Source of the DNA: JAANXG01 sp963731035 | GTDB taxonomy: Bacteria > Pseudomonadota > Gammaproteobacteria > Arenicellales > JAANXG01 | NCBI GenBank assembly: GCA_963731035.1 | Contig: CAVSUY010000001.1 | Location: 46,572 to 110,571 of the forward strand | Reading direction: 5' to 3' | Length of the DNA: 64,000 nucleotides | In this document: positions 26,467-36,030 of the stretch, one piece after another | Layout: each line of letters opens with the position of its first letter | Position numbering within the stretch: position 1 is the first letter of the stretch | Made by a program: the position numbers and the translations under genes | Notes under the pieces: generated by a model | Told to the model about the DNA's origin: nothing | Database searches by the model: none | Seen by the model: the letters and a program-made list of their open reading frames with translations, nothing else

Positions 26467-28617
26467 TCATTCGAAGAACTTACCCCCGGTTCTCGCCATC
26501 TCACGCAGGCGTTCCGTAGGGTGATACGCGGGCCCGAGATCCTGGTATCGATCCGCCAACTCGCAGAAGCGTGCAGCACCGACGTTGTCGACATACCGCA
26601 GCGCCCCGCCCCGGAACGGAGGGAAGCCCAGCCCCCATATCAATCCCATGTCCACGGCAACGGGTGAGCCTGCGATGTTCTCCTCGAGGCATCGCACCGC
26701 CTCCAGGCACATGGGAATCATCATTCGCCACTGGATCTCCTCGTCGGAGAAGTCGCGGGTGGCCCGGGCCACCCGCGAAATGATCTCCATCGCCGAGTCA
26801 TCCGCCAGTTTTCCTGGTCGGCCGCGCTTATCCTTTTCGTACCGGTAGTAGCCGCTGCCGGACTTCTGACCCAGCCGATTGTTCTCGAACATCAAGGTTG
26901 AGGCCGGTTTGAAATCCAGCTTCATGCGATCGGGATAGGCTTCGGCCACGACTGCTGCGGCGTGGTGACCGGTATCGATACCCACCACGTCCATCAGGTA
27001 GGCCGGCCCCATGGGCCAGCCGAACGTTTCCATGACTTTATCGATATGCCTGAAGTCGGCGCCGTCTCTGATGAGTGTCTCGAAGCCGTTGAAATAAGGG
27101 AACAGGATCCGGTTGACCAGGAACCCAGGACAGTTGTTCACCACCACCGGTTTCTTGGACATCGCCCTGGCGAACGTCACGGTGGTCGCCACTGTCTGCT
27201 CCGACGTCTTCTCGCCGCGAATGACCTCCACCAAAGGCATGACGGGCACAGGGTTGAAGAAATGCATGCCGCAGAAACGCTCCGGACGTTTCAATGCCTT
27301 CGCCAGGTCGTCTATGGAGATGGTGGACGTGTTAGTCGCCAACACCGTTTCATCGCCTATGACCGCCTCGGCTTCCGCCAGGACAGACTTCTTGACGTCC
27401 TTGTTCTCTACCACCGCTTCGACGACGATATCCGCATCCGCAAGGTCCGAGTAGGACATGGACGGGTTAATGCGGTTGAGCACCGCCGCCAAGTCGTCAA
27501 GGCTGGAACGGCCCCGCTCCACCCGTTTCACAAGCAGCCTCCTCGCTTCGTCCAATCCCAGGTCGATGGCTTCCTGCCTGATGTCCTTCATCACCACCGA
27601 GGTTCCCTTGAGCGCAGCCTGGTAGGCAATCCCGCCACCCATGATCCCGGCTCCAAGCACTGCCGCACTCTTGATGGGCCGCGAGGATTTCTCGTACTGC
27701 CGGGCCTCCCGCTTCAGAACCTGATCGTTCAGGAACAATCCGATGAGATTGTGGGCGGCCTCGGTCCGGACGACCTCCATAAAGGCGCTGCACTCGATCT
27801 CCGACGCTTCGTCCCTACCTACGAGAACATGTTTCTCCATCGCATCCAGCGCGATACCGGGCGCCGGATAGTGCTCCCCCGCCTCGGCCGCCACCCGGGC
27901 CCTCGCGGTGGAGAACACCATGGTGCGCTCGATCTCGTTCAGTTGAACCGGCCGGCTCTTTTCCAGACGACGCGAACGGTAGTCCAACTTGCCGGCGACG
28001 CATTGACGGAGCACCTCCTTCGCGGATTCCACCAGATTCCCAGGGGCCGTGACGGCATCGACCGCTCCGGCCTTCAATGCATCGGCGGCGGCGTGGTCCG
28101 CTCCCAGGCCGATCCACTCTATGGCGTTGTCCAGGCCGATTACTCTCGGCAGTCGAACAGTGCCGCCCCAACCCGGGAATATGCCGAGTTTGACCTCCGG
28201 CAGCCCAACTTTCGCCCCGGTTGACATCACGCGATAGTCGCAGGCGAGCGCCACCTCGAATCCCCCGCCGAGCGCGACACCGTTGATAGCCGCCACTGTG
28301 GGAAACGGCAGGTCCTCCAGTGCGGAGAACAACCGGTGCACCTCGAGCATCCGCTTCTTCAAGCGATCGGGTGGCTCCGAGAACCAGCGGCCGAACTCGG
28401 TGATATCCGCCCCTACAATGAAAACATCCTTGCCGCTGGTTACAACCAGTCCTCTGACTCCGGAGCCGTCCGCCAGCCGGTCCAGCGCCTCGCGCAGCTC
28501 ATCGAGGGTGGCGGTGTTGAACTTGTTCACCATCTCGCCTTGCAGATCGAACCGCAAGTCGGCAAAGCCGTCTGCATCCAGCTCAATCCTGATCGAGCGG
28601 CCTTCGTAAAGCATCAT
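26467..28617 (-). CDS. fadB: multifunctional fatty acid oxidation complex alpha subunit FadB
   Basis: FadB combines enoyl-CoA hydratase/isomerase and 3-hydroxyacyl-CoA dehydrogenase. The N-terminal crotonase part has AINGVALGGGFEVALACDYRV (given in part) and the glutamate-bearing LPEVKLGIFPGWGGTVRLPR; the NAD-binding part has AAVLGAGIMGGGIAYQAA, and the dehydrogenase core has the catalytic His in GMHFFNPVPVMPLVEVI. Starting at 28617, with AGGAG spaced five bases, gives 716 residues, the usual length. An alternative ATG is the next codon. It forms the fadBA operon with the gene at 25156. Confidence 0.95.
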   Translation of the reverse strand: MMLYEGRSIRIELDADGFADLRFDLQGEMVNKFNTATLDELREALDRLADGSGVRGLVVTSGKDVFIVGADITEFGRWFSEPPDRLKKRMLEVHRLFSALEDLPFPTVAAINGVALGGGFEVALACDYRVMSTGAKVGLPEVKLGIFPGWGGTVRLPRVIGLDNAIEWIGLGADHAAADALKAGAVDAVTAPGNLVESAKEVLRQCVAGKLDYRSRRLEKSRPVQLNEIERTMVFSTARARVAAEAGEHYPAPGIALDAMEKHVLVGRDEASEIECSAFMEVVRTEAAHNLIGLFLNDQVLKREARQYEKSSRPIKSAAVLGAGIMGGGIAYQAALKGTSVVMKDIRQEAIDLGLDEARRLLVKRVERGRSSLDDLAAVLNRINPSMSYSDLADADIVVEAVVENKDVKKSVLAEAEAVIGDETVLATNTSTISIDDLAKALKRPERFCGMHFFNPVPVMPLVEVIRGEKTSEQTVATTVTFARAMSKKPVVVNNCPGFLVNRILFPYFNGFETLIRDGADFRHIDKVMETFGWPMGPAYLMDVVGIDTGHHAAAVVAEAYPDRMKLDFKPASTLMFENNRLGQKSGSGYYRYEKDKRGRPGKLADDSAMEIISRVARATRDFSDEEIQWRMMIPMCLEAVRCLEENIAGSPVAVDMGLIWGLGFPPFRGGALRYVDNVGAARFCELADRYQDLGPAYHPTERLREMARTGGKFFE

Positions 28618-28741
28618 GTGGCTCCTGTGTGGCTTGTGGACTGGGTATCGCGTCGCATTCATGACGGGTCGTCGGAGCAGTCTCATCACGAACCCGGGGA
28701 CCGGAATCGGGATCGACGCCACTCCCGCCCCCGGCAGACTC

Positions 28742-30775
28742 TCAGGGCGACTTCTGGAGAAACCGCCGGGCGCGCCCCAGGGCCATCATGGGGAAGTAGT
28801 GGCGGTACAGATTGTAGTTAATCATGAACCCGCGTGACAGTTCCGGCCCCTGGTCCAGGGCGGCGCCAGCGCGGCCGGGGTCCACCCGGCATCCCGCGCC
28901 GTAGCCGGGAAATCCGGTTCCCGTGTACTGGGGCTCGTCCCAGGTTCCATCGGATCGCTGCCGCGTGGTCAAAAACGCCAGCCCGCGTCGAATGGTTGCC
29001 CAGTGTTCTCCACCATCGCAGGCCAGCAGTCCCATCAAGGCCCATGCCGTCTGCGACGCCGTGCTGACGCCGCGACCCCGGCGCGCAGCATTCATGTACG
29101 AAGCACAGGACTCCCCCCAGCCTCCGTCTTCGTTCTGACGAGCCACCAGCCAGCCCGCGGCGCGGCGCATCCGTCCGGACCCCATGTCCTCTCGCCCGGC
29201 GGAAAGTGCGGTGAGCACCGCCGCGGTGCCGTAGATGTGGTTTACCCCCCAGCGCCCGAACCAGCTGCCGTCCGGTTCCTGCTCCTCCTCGAGGTAGTCG
29301 ACGGCACGCCTGACGGCCGGATGTCCCAGGTCGGCGCCGCATGATGCAAGCCCCTCGATCACATGGGCAGTAACGTCGGCGTTGGGAGGATCGAGGGTCT
29401 CGCCAAAATCGGCGAATGGAATCCGGGTCAACAGATCCCGGTTGTTGTCCTTGTCGAACGCGCCCCAGCCTCCGCCTTCCGATTGCATCGCCATCAACCA
29501 GTCGCGGGCGCGCGCGATGGCGGTCTCGACAGGTTCCGGGTCGTCAAGCTGCTTTCTGGCCTTCCCCAGCACCATCAACGCAACGGCGGTGTCGTCGATA
29601 TCCGGATAGTATCGATTGGCTCTCTCGAACGCCCAGCCGCCCGGGGCGACGTTGGGATGCTTGGCCGACCAGTCCCCCTTGTCCAGCACCTGCTTTTCCA
29701 GCAGCCAGTTCAGCGCCCTTCGATATGCGGGCGAATCGCGCGGCGTCCTGCCGCAGTCCTGGAACGCCAGGCAGGTCAGCAGGGTGTCCCAAACCGGAGA
29801 TTCGCACGCTTGTATGTACAAAGCGCCGTCTTTCTCAAAAGACCAGTGTTCATCCAATGCCGCCAGGGCCCGTTGCAGGATGGGATGATCCAGGGAATAG
29901 CCTTCGTTGTGAATGGCCATGACGCTGTAGATCCAGGGCGGCTGTATGCCGCCCCAGGATCCATCGGCGTCCTGGCGGCGGATGATCCACTCCAGGCAGC
30001 GCCGGATAGCGGCTTCGCGACCGGGAGTCGCGCCGATATCCTGCAGTCCGTGGAAGCCCTGGTCGACGGCACGAAAGAAAGGCTGCCAGAGCGACTGCGA
30101 CTGTGCCTGCCTGCGGCGCGAGTAGTCGAAACGGTCGCGTCCGACCGGAAAGAGTTCGTCCATGCGACGATCCGGAGGCAGCGGCCTGACGGGGCGCCGC
30201 GCGGATAGCAGGGCGATGGGCATCATCGTCGCCCTCGCCCAGCAGGCAAAGTGGTAGATGTTGAAAGGGAACCACAGCGGGAAGCGGATGATCTCGGGAG
30301 GAATATTCGGGGTGTTCCGCCACGGCCACTCGCCTATCAATGCCAACCAGTAGCGCGTGAATACGCGCACGTTCGACAAACCGCCGTTGTCCAGAATCCA
30401 TTCGCGCGCCCGCTTGAGCGGCGCGCTGTCAGGCGGATACCCATACGCCCGCAACGCGGCATAGCTCTCGACGGTGGTATTGATATCGCCCGTGTCCGCC
30501 TGAAAGTAGACCTCCCAGGAGCCGTCGTCTCGCTGACGATCGACAATGCTCTTCAACAGCATATCCGTCTTCCGGTGCTCGTAGCTCAGGAAGTGGAATG
30601 CCAGCAGCCATTCCGCTTCCATGCAGGCATTGGTTTCCAGGTGCCCTGCCCAGAATCCGGCCGGATCCTGCCTTGCGCAGATCCAATTCAGCGCCGCGTC
30701 GATGCTGCGGTTCAGCTCCCCGGCGACCGCATCATCAGCGGACTGTTTCGCAATGCCTTCGTGCAAACTGCTCAT
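28742..30775 (-). CDS. shc: squalene-hopene cyclase
   Basis: Cyclises squalene to hopene/hopanol at the inner membrane, the key hopanoid step. The 677-residue protein has the catalytic acid motif DIDDTA (392-397) and many QW motifs (for example QRDDGSWEVYF, QDADGSWGGIQPPW, QEPDGSWFGRWG, QNEDGGWGESC, QRSDGTWDEPQYTG). The C-terminal segment GTGFPGYGAG and the tail NYNLYRHYFPMMALGR are typical of bacterial SHC. Its start overlaps the nudC stop by four bases (ATGA). No squalene-synthesis genes (hpnCDE) or hpn modifiers are adjacent. Confidence 0.95.
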   Translation of the reverse strand: MSSLHEGIAKQSADDAVAGELNRSIDAALNWICARQDPAGFWAGHLETNACMEAEWLLAFHFLSYEHRKTDMLLKSIVDRQRDDGSWEVYFQADTGDINTTVESYAALRAYGYPPDSAPLKRAREWILDNGGLSNVRVFTRYWLALIGEWPWRNTPNIPPEIIRFPLWFPFNIYHFACWARATMMPIALLSARRPVRPLPPDRRMDELFPVGRDRFDYSRRRQAQSQSLWQPFFRAVDQGFHGLQDIGATPGREAAIRRCLEWIIRRQDADGSWGGIQPPWIYSVMAIHNEGYSLDHPILQRALAALDEHWSFEKDGALYIQACESPVWDTLLTCLAFQDCGRTPRDSPAYRRALNWLLEKQVLDKGDWSAKHPNVAPGGWAFERANRYYPDIDDTAVALMVLGKARKQLDDPEPVETAIARARDWLMAMQSEGGGWGAFDKDNNRDLLTRIPFADFGETLDPPNADVTAHVIEGLASCGADLGHPAVRRAVDYLEEEQEPDGSWFGRWGVNHIYGTAAVLTALSAGREDMGSGRMRRAAGWLVARQNEDGGWGESCASYMNAARRGRGVSTASQTAWALMGLLACDGGEHWATIRRGLAFLTTRQRSDGTWDEPQYTGTGFPGYGAGCRVDPGRAGAALDQGPELSRGFMINYNLYRHYFPMMALGRARRFLQKSP

Positions 30776-31704
30776 GGCCCCGCATGATGGTACCAGTCTT
30801 CGATCAAGCGGCGGGCAATGGAGAAGCCGGGAGGCAGGCGTAGAGGGCCGGTCTTCTCCAGAGCCTGCCCGACCTCACGGCGGCTGAACCATCGTGCATC
30901 CTCCAGCTCACCGTCTATCAGTTCTATCTCCCGCGCGTCGTCGCCCCTTGCGTGGAAGCCCAGCATGACGGAGCCCGGGAACGGCCACGGCTGGGAGGAG
31001 TGATACGACACCTCCATGACCGCAACACCCGTTTCCTCCCGCACCTCGCGGACCACGGCCTGCTCGATCGCTTCGCCGGGCTCCACAAAACCCGCTATCG
31101 TGGAGTAGCGTCCCGTCGGCCACACTGGCTTGCGGCCCAGCAGGCAGCGCTCCCCGCTGTGCACCAGCACGATAATCGCGGGATCTATGCGGGGAAAATG
31201 AGAAATGCCGCAGTCCGCTGCGCTGCATCGGCGGACGTGGCCACCTTGAGCCGCGACTGTCGGACTCCCGCAGGCACCGCAGAACATGTGGCGGCGATGC
31301 CAGTGGCATATGCCACGCGCGTAGCACAATATCGACGCGTCGCGGTCATCCAGCATCGGACCCACAGTGTGCAGTTCGAGAAACTCCCCCCGGTTCTCGA
31401 GGCCGGCAAGACGCCGGTCGCCGGATTCGAGATCGAGGGCGAAGCAGGGCCCGCCGTCGATCATCCCCAGAAAGATCACCAGGTCGTCCTCACCGGGCGG
31501 CAGCTCGCGCTCCGCGATCCAGGCGGCTGCGGGAGTATCCTCCCTTCGGATGATGAGGTTGCGGGCCTGCGACACCGGGATGATGCGGCTGTCCGGCTGC
31601 CGCAGCAGCTCTTTCAATTCGTTGTCGCGGGTGCGGAATTCGGAAGCGCGCTCGATTGCCGCATGCACCAGGCCGTTGCTCAGGGATCGCGTTAAATGAT
31701 CCAC
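30772..31704 (-). CDS. nudC: NAD(+) diphosphatase NudC
   Basis: A Nudix hydrolase that splits NAD(H) and removes NAD caps from RNA. The 310-residue protein has an N-terminal domain, a four-cysteine zinc site (MFCGACGSPT ... RRCSAADCG), the NudC motif SHFPRIDPAIIVLV and the Nudix box GFVEPGEAIEQAVVREVREETG, followed by SQPWPFPGSVMLGF, diagnostic of the NADH pyrophosphatase group. It overlaps the squalene-hopene cyclase start by four bases and starts just after the SDR gene ends. Confidence 0.95.
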   Translation of the reverse strand: MDHLTRSLSNGLVHAAIERASEFRTRDNELKELLRQPDSRIIPVSQARNLIIRREDTPAAAWIAERELPPGEDDLVIFLGMIDGGPCFALDLESGDRRLAGLENRGEFLELHTVGPMLDDRDASILCYARGICHWHRRHMFCGACGSPTVAAQGGHVRRCSAADCGISHFPRIDPAIIVLVHSGERCLLGRKPVWPTGRYSTIAGFVEPGEAIEQAVVREVREETGVAVMEVSYHSSQPWPFPGSVMLGFHARGDDAREIELIDGELEDARWFSRREVGQALEKTGPLRLPPGFSIARRLIEDWYHHAGP

Positions 31705-31705
31705 A

Positions 31706-32524
31706 TCAGTCCGGCTTGGTGCGTCGATAGGTATCCGACAACCGGCTCATCAGGTCTCCGAAACCCGTCAGGGACCAACCGCCGTCCACCGGAATCACGG
31801 CACCGCTTACGAATCCCCCCAGAGGGGACGCCAGGGCAAGCGCCAGGTTTGCCACGTCCTCCTTCTCGCCCATGCGTTTGAGGGGAACGCTCTCGGCGAC
31901 CGCCTTCTGCATGGCGTCCCCGGGCGCCAGCCGCGCCATACCTTCGGTGCCCCGAATAGGACCGGGAACGATCGAATTGACTCGCACGCCCGCCTCGCCC
32001 CACTCCAGTGCCAGAACCCGCGTGAGCATATCGACACCGGCCTTGGCGGCGCATACGTGCGCCTGCAGCGGAGCCGGCACGAAAGCCTGGGGCGCCGAGA
32101 TATTGATCACACAGGCCCCGGGTTTTCGCAGCGCCTCGTAAGCGGCGCGCATCACGTGGAAAGTGCCGACCAGATCGATGTCCACGACTGCGCGAAAGCC
32201 TTTGGATGACATGTCCAGAGCGGCCGCCGGGAAATTGCCCGCCGCGCCTGAGACCAGAACGTCGATCGGGCCGGCCTGAGAGTACACCTCGTTGACGACG
32301 CGCTCCACGGCTTCATAGTCCCGAACGTCGGCAGCCATGCCGATCGCGGGCTGGCCGTGGGCCGAAAGCCTGTCCACCGCGGCGTCCACTTTCTCCTGAC
32401 TGCGGCTGAGCACCGCCAGCCGGGCGCCGGCCCGCGCGAAGCCCTCGGCGATGCCCAGGTTGATGCCGCTGGTACCCCCGGCTACGAAAACGGTCTTGCC
32501 GGCAAAATCTAATGGATTATGCAT
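31706..32524 (-). CDS. SDR oxidoreductase, 2,4-dienoyl-CoA reductase type
   Basis: A 272-residue short-chain dehydrogenase with GGTSGINLGIAEGFARAG for the nucleotide, NNAG-equivalent SGAAGNFPA, the catalytic Ser region ISAPQA, and PGPIRGTEG after strand 6. The canonical catalytic tyrosine is absent: the YxxxK position reads VCAAK in QAHVCAAKAGVDMLTRVLA. This substitution is a known mark of the peroxisomal-type 2,4-dienoyl-CoA reductases, which use other residues. With fadBA and fadE nearby, a role in oxidising unsaturated fatty acids fits well. Confidence 0.82.
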   Translation of the reverse strand: MHNPLDFAGKTVFVAGGTSGINLGIAEGFARAGARLAVLSRSQEKVDAAVDRLSAHGQPAIGMAADVRDYEAVERVVNEVYSQAGPIDVLVSGAAGNFPAAALDMSSKGFRAVVDIDLVGTFHVMRAAYEALRKPGACVINISAPQAFVPAPLQAHVCAAKAGVDMLTRVLALEWGEAGVRVNSIVPGPIRGTEGMARLAPGDAMQKAVAESVPLKRMGEKEDVANLALALASPLGGFVSGAVIPVDGGWSLTGFGDLMSRLSDTYRRTKPD

Positions 32525-32642
32525 CGACTGAAGTCTTCCGAGAACCGGACCCTATGATAGCAGCCGTTGTATCGATTACGCCGCGCGCTCCGGAAACATC
32601 GGCTTGCAGGATTTGGGGGGGTAGTTGAATAGACCACGGAAA

Positions 32643-32716
32643 GCATGGGTTGGGGGAGGCGGTCGTCGACACGCTGTGAATACATCCTAAGTACGCTCGC
32701 CTCCCCCAACCCATGC
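32643..32716 (-). repeat. palindromic hairpin element, copy 2 (reverse orientation)
   Basis: Perfect 19-bp arms GCATGGGTTGGGGGAGGCG (32643-32661) and its complement (32698-32716) enclose 36 bp. Read on the minus strand, the centre (GCGAGCGTACTTAGGA and following) resembles the GCGAGCCTACAGGGA centre of copies 1 and 3. The arm GCATGGGTTGGGGGAGG is also the outer flank of copy 1. Confidence 0.75.
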
Positions 32717-32794
32717 CCACGCAGTGTCACCCTCCGACAAGCACCCGGGAGAACCACAGGGCACCCACCCCACCGAAGGGATGGGCGTCAAGAG

Positions 32795-32902
32795 CATGAA
32801 GCGGGGAGGGGTTTCGGCGGGCGTCTGGAGGCATGGATGCCGGAGGCGAGCCTACAGGGAAGTACTTGCGGCGTCCCGCCGAAATCCCTCCCCGGTTCAT
32901 GC
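32795..32902 (+). repeat. palindromic hairpin element, copy 3
   Basis: Arms GGGGAGGGGTTTCGGCGGG (32803-32821) and 32875-32893 pair with one G-T wobble; outer GCATGAA/TTCATGC extends the stem. The centre differs from copy 1 at only about two positions (CCTACAGGGAA versus CCAACAGGGAG), while the stem differs by paired substitutions. Confidence 0.8.
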
Positions 32903-32988
32903 TAGTGTACCCCTCGACCCTACAGAACGCCGGATTTTCCCGGGCAGCGGCAGCGTCTCGGCGCACCCGGGACGGGATCGGGCAGGGT

Positions 32989-33624
32989 TCAGGCGCTCTC
33001 GCGTACCGACTCGGCCTTGCGGCCCACGGTCCACTTGTAGACCCGCATGGGCGGGATATTGATCAGCTCCAGGGACACTTCGGGCTTGCCAAAGACGGGA
33101 GTCGCCAGCTCCGCGACCCGATCCCTGAGCTGGTAGGCGACAAAGGTTTTTCCCGCCGGCAGCACCCGGTGGATCTCGCTCACGATCTTGCGTCCCGTTT
33201 CCGCAGGCATGGTCGAGAACGGAATACCGGAAATGACGATGTCCGGGTCTCCCAGGCCGTGGCTCTTCAGGATCTGTCCAATGTTCTCCGCGCTGCCGTG
33301 GTGGGGGATCAGCCGGGGATCGTCGATGTCCCTCAGCAACTCCACGAACTCCTGGTCCACCTCGATGCTGAGCAGTCTTCCCCGGGGGCCGAGCGCGTTC
33401 AGCAACGCACGCGTGGTGCCCCCGGTCCCGGGGCCCAGCTCCACCACCGTGTCGTTCCTTCCGATGTCGGCCAGTTTCAGGATTCTGCGCTCCAGGAATC
33501 TCGAACTCGGTATGACGGATCCCACGGACTGCGGGCGTCTCAGGAACCCCTGAAAAAACGCGAGCGTGGCATCTTTGTTCCCACGGCTGAACTTGGCTGA
33601 CTTGTTCGTTACGTTATTGTTCAT
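32989..33624 (-). CDS. phospholipid N-methyltransferase-like SAM methyltransferase
   Basis: A 211-residue class I methyltransferase resembling the Rhodobacter-type phosphatidylethanolamine N-methyltransferase (PmtA), which makes phosphatidylcholine precursors. It has FLRRPQSVGSVIPSSRFLERRI, motif I VVELGPGTGGTTRALL, the acidic SIEVDQEFVELL, and DIVISGIPFSTMP as the post-I motif. RNA adenine dimethylases share this core, but the PQSVGSVIPSSR segment and ISGIPFS are typical of the lipid group. GGAG lies upstream of the ATG. Substrate is inferred. Confidence 0.75.
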   Translation of the reverse strand: MNNNVTNKSAKFSRGNKDATLAFFQGFLRRPQSVGSVIPSSRFLERRILKLADIGRNDTVVELGPGTGGTTRALLNALGPRGRLLSIEVDQEFVELLRDIDDPRLIPHHGSAENIGQILKSHGLGDPDIVISGIPFSTMPAETGRKIVSEIHRVLPAGKTFVAYQLRDRVAELATPVFGKPEVSLELINIPPMRVYKWTVGRKAESVRESA

Positions 33625-33668
33625 TCGATCTCCACCATCGAGTGCTGTGAATGGGGCCGGGCACGGAA

Positions 33669-36029
33669 TTATCGATCGGTGCTTTGGGAACCGTACTGGA
33701 CGCCTCTCAGCAGCCAGACCGCCAGAGCGGGCAACAGTAAAATAGCACCTAACATGTTCATAAGAAACATGAATGTAAGCAAAAGTCCCATATCAGCCTG
33801 AAACTGGAGCGGCGAGAAAATCCACGTCGCCACGCCTACGGCGAGTGCACACCCGGTGAAAACAACGCCAAATCCGGATATCGACAGGGTGGTGTAGTAG
33901 CCTTCGGTTATGGATCGGCCCTCCCTCAACAGGCTCTGGAAACGGCTGAATATGTAAATACCGTAGTCAACGCCTATTCCGACGCCCAAGGCCACCACTG
34001 GAAGGGTATTGACCTTCAAACCGATTTCCAGGGCGTTCATCACGGCGTAAGCCAGCAATGATACCAGCCCCAGCGGTAGAACGATGCAAAGCGTTCCCGC
34101 CACGCTGCGAAATGACGCAAGGCACAGGATTATAATGGCGGAAAAGACATAGAACAAAATGGGAAACTGGGCCGCTTCCACGGCTTCGTTGGTCGCCGCC
34201 CAGACGCCTACGATACCGCCCGCCAGCTGGAATCGAACCGGGTCGGATCCGTGCTTCGCCTTGTACGTCCTGACACCCCTCACCACGCGATCAATGGTAG
34301 TGGCCTTGTGATCGCCGGTGAACAGCATGACCGGCATGACACTGCAGTCGCCGTTGAGGAGGCCCGAGCTGGTATCGAAGGGACTGGTCGCCTGGACCAG
34401 CGCCGGCCTGCTTCTGGGCAGTACGTGCCACTTGAGGTTGCCTTCGTTCCATCCAGCGTTGACGTCCTTGGCAAGCTTCGGAAGCGACAAAGTGGACTGA
34501 ACCCCGTTCACATTGCTCATCCACCATCCGAAATCATCGATGGCACGCATGACTCGATAGTCGGTGCAGCCTTGGGGCGATGATTCGGCATACACGGACA
34601 TGACGTCCACGCCGATCGAAAACTTTCTGGTGATCGCAAGGGTATCACGGTTGTATCTCGAATCCGGACGCAGCTCCGGTACTCCGGGATGCAGATCGCC
34701 GATGGCGACCTGGGTGCCTCGCCACAGCCCCAGCGCCAGCAGCCCTGCGGCACATAGCAGGACCATGATCGACCCGCGGCGAGTGGCAGTCTTGGAGAGA
34801 AGCCGCCACACACCCCCGAAGGCCCGGGCTCGCGATTCGAGCCGAGCACGATATGGAGCGGCGAAACCGAGGTAACTCAACAGGACCGGCAGCAGCACCA
34901 GGTTCGTCATGATAATCACCGCCACGCCCAGGCTCGCGGTGATCGCCATCTCACGAATGACGCCGATATTTATCAGCAAAACGGCGATGAAGCCGACGGT
35001 GTCGCTGGCGAGCGCCACCGACCCAGGGACCAGGAGCCGCCTGAACGCCCTGCGCGCCCCTTGCTCAAAATCCGCGCCGAGGAAGATTTCCGCGCGAACC
35101 GCACTAACCATCTGTACCGCGTGGCTGACAGCGATGGCGAACACCAGGAACGGCACGAGGATGGACATCGGGTCCAGACCGAACCCCAGGAGAGGCAGCA
35201 GTCCCAACTGCCAGATTACCGCCAGCAGGGAGCACGCAAGTATCAGCCCGACGATCCGCCATGAGCTGGCGTAGATGAATATCAGCAGCGCCGTTACCAG
35301 GAAGGCGACAAGGAAGAACAGTACGACCCGCCCGGTGCCGTCAGTGATGTCGCCGACCATCTTGGCGAACCCGATAATGTGAATGTCGTACTTGTGGCCG
35401 TGGTAACTGGAAAACTTGTCGCGGATCCGGGTCTCCAGCTGATGCGCCACTTGCACGTAGTCGATGGGCTCTCCGGTATTTGGGTTCACCTCCAACAGCT
35501 CGGCGCTGATCATCGCCCCGGAAAAATCGTTGGCCACGAGGCGGCCCACGATGCCCGCCTTCAGTATGTTCCGCCTGACCCGGCGCAGCCCCGCTTCGGT
35601 GGGCTGGAAATCCGCGGGCACGACTTCGCCGCCGGCGATGCCCCCGACCACCACCTCCGTGAAGCGGACATTCGGCGTGAACAGGGACCTGACGCTGCTG
35701 CGGTTGACCCCCGGAAGGAAGAATACCGCGTCGGTGGCGTCCTTGAGCGTATCGAAAAATGCGGGCGTGAAGATGTCCCCGTCACGGGCCATGATGGCGA
35801 TCAGTATTCTGTTGGCGCCCCCGAATTCATCCCGGTACTTGAGGAAGTTCTTCATGTAGGGATGTTCCTTGGGCAGGAGCTTGGTGAATCCGGCATCGAT
35901 TCGAAGCCCCGTCGCAAACCAGGCCATCATCGCCGTGGCGATCGCAAACAGGATAACCACCTTGCGCCGATGATCGAAGATCAGGGACTCCAGCAACGAG
36001 ACGATTCCTCTTTGCCGCGCCGCCGTCAC
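33669..36029 (-). CDS. RND/MMPL superfamily transporter
   Basis: A 786-residue inner-membrane protein with a first transmembrane helix (VVILFAIATAMMAWFATGL), a large periplasmic domain, a cluster of five helices (about residues 225-400, with DPMSILVPFLVFAIAVSHAVQM), then a second helix/periplasmic/helix-cluster repeat (VVALGVGIGVDYGIYIFSRFQ). This two-fold arrangement is that of the RND/MMPL/HpnN-like lipid exporters. It starts one base after the YCF48-like gene stop, and belongs to the DUF1302-DUF1329-YCF48-RND unit. It probably moves a lipid or hydrophobic compound across the periplasm; direction and substrate are unknown. Confidence 0.85.
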   Translation of the reverse strand: MTAARQRGIVSLLESLIFDHRRKVVILFAIATAMMAWFATGLRIDAGFTKLLPKEHPYMKNFLKYRDEFGGANRILIAIMARDGDIFTPAFFDTLKDATDAVFFLPGVNRSSVRSLFTPNVRFTEVVVGGIAGGEVVPADFQPTEAGLRRVRRNILKAGIVGRLVANDFSGAMISAELLEVNPNTGEPIDYVQVAHQLETRIRDKFSSYHGHKYDIHIIGFAKMVGDITDGTGRVVLFFLVAFLVTALLIFIYASSWRIVGLILACSLLAVIWQLGLLPLLGFGLDPMSILVPFLVFAIAVSHAVQMVSAVRAEIFLGADFEQGARRAFRRLLVPGSVALASDTVGFIAVLLINIGVIREMAITASLGVAVIIMTNLVLLPVLLSYLGFAAPYRARLESRARAFGGVWRLLSKTATRRGSIMVLLCAAGLLALGLWRGTQVAIGDLHPGVPELRPDSRYNRDTLAITRKFSIGVDVMSVYAESSPQGCTDYRVMRAIDDFGWWMSNVNGVQSTLSLPKLAKDVNAGWNEGNLKWHVLPRSRPALVQATSPFDTSSGLLNGDCSVMPVMLFTGDHKATTIDRVVRGVRTYKAKHGSDPVRFQLAGGIVGVWAATNEAVEAAQFPILFYVFSAIIILCLASFRSVAGTLCIVLPLGLVSLLAYAVMNALEIGLKVNTLPVVALGVGIGVDYGIYIFSRFQSLLREGRSITEGYYTTLSISGFGVVFTGCALAVGVATWIFSPLQFQADMGLLLTFMFLMNMLGAILLLPALAVWLLRGVQYGSQSTDR

Positions 36030-36030
36030 G

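Larger units (their letters stand above)
32525..32988. other. 464-bp gene-free spacer with two hairpin elements
   Basis: This is the upstream region of the SDR gene (a TATCAT hexamer on the minus strand lies near 32553-32558) and the downstream region of the phospholipid methyltransferase gene. It holds hairpin element copies 2 and 3 and, at 32903-32914, an isolated CTAGTGTACCCC identical to the end of the MITE. No gene is seen. Confidence 0.65.
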
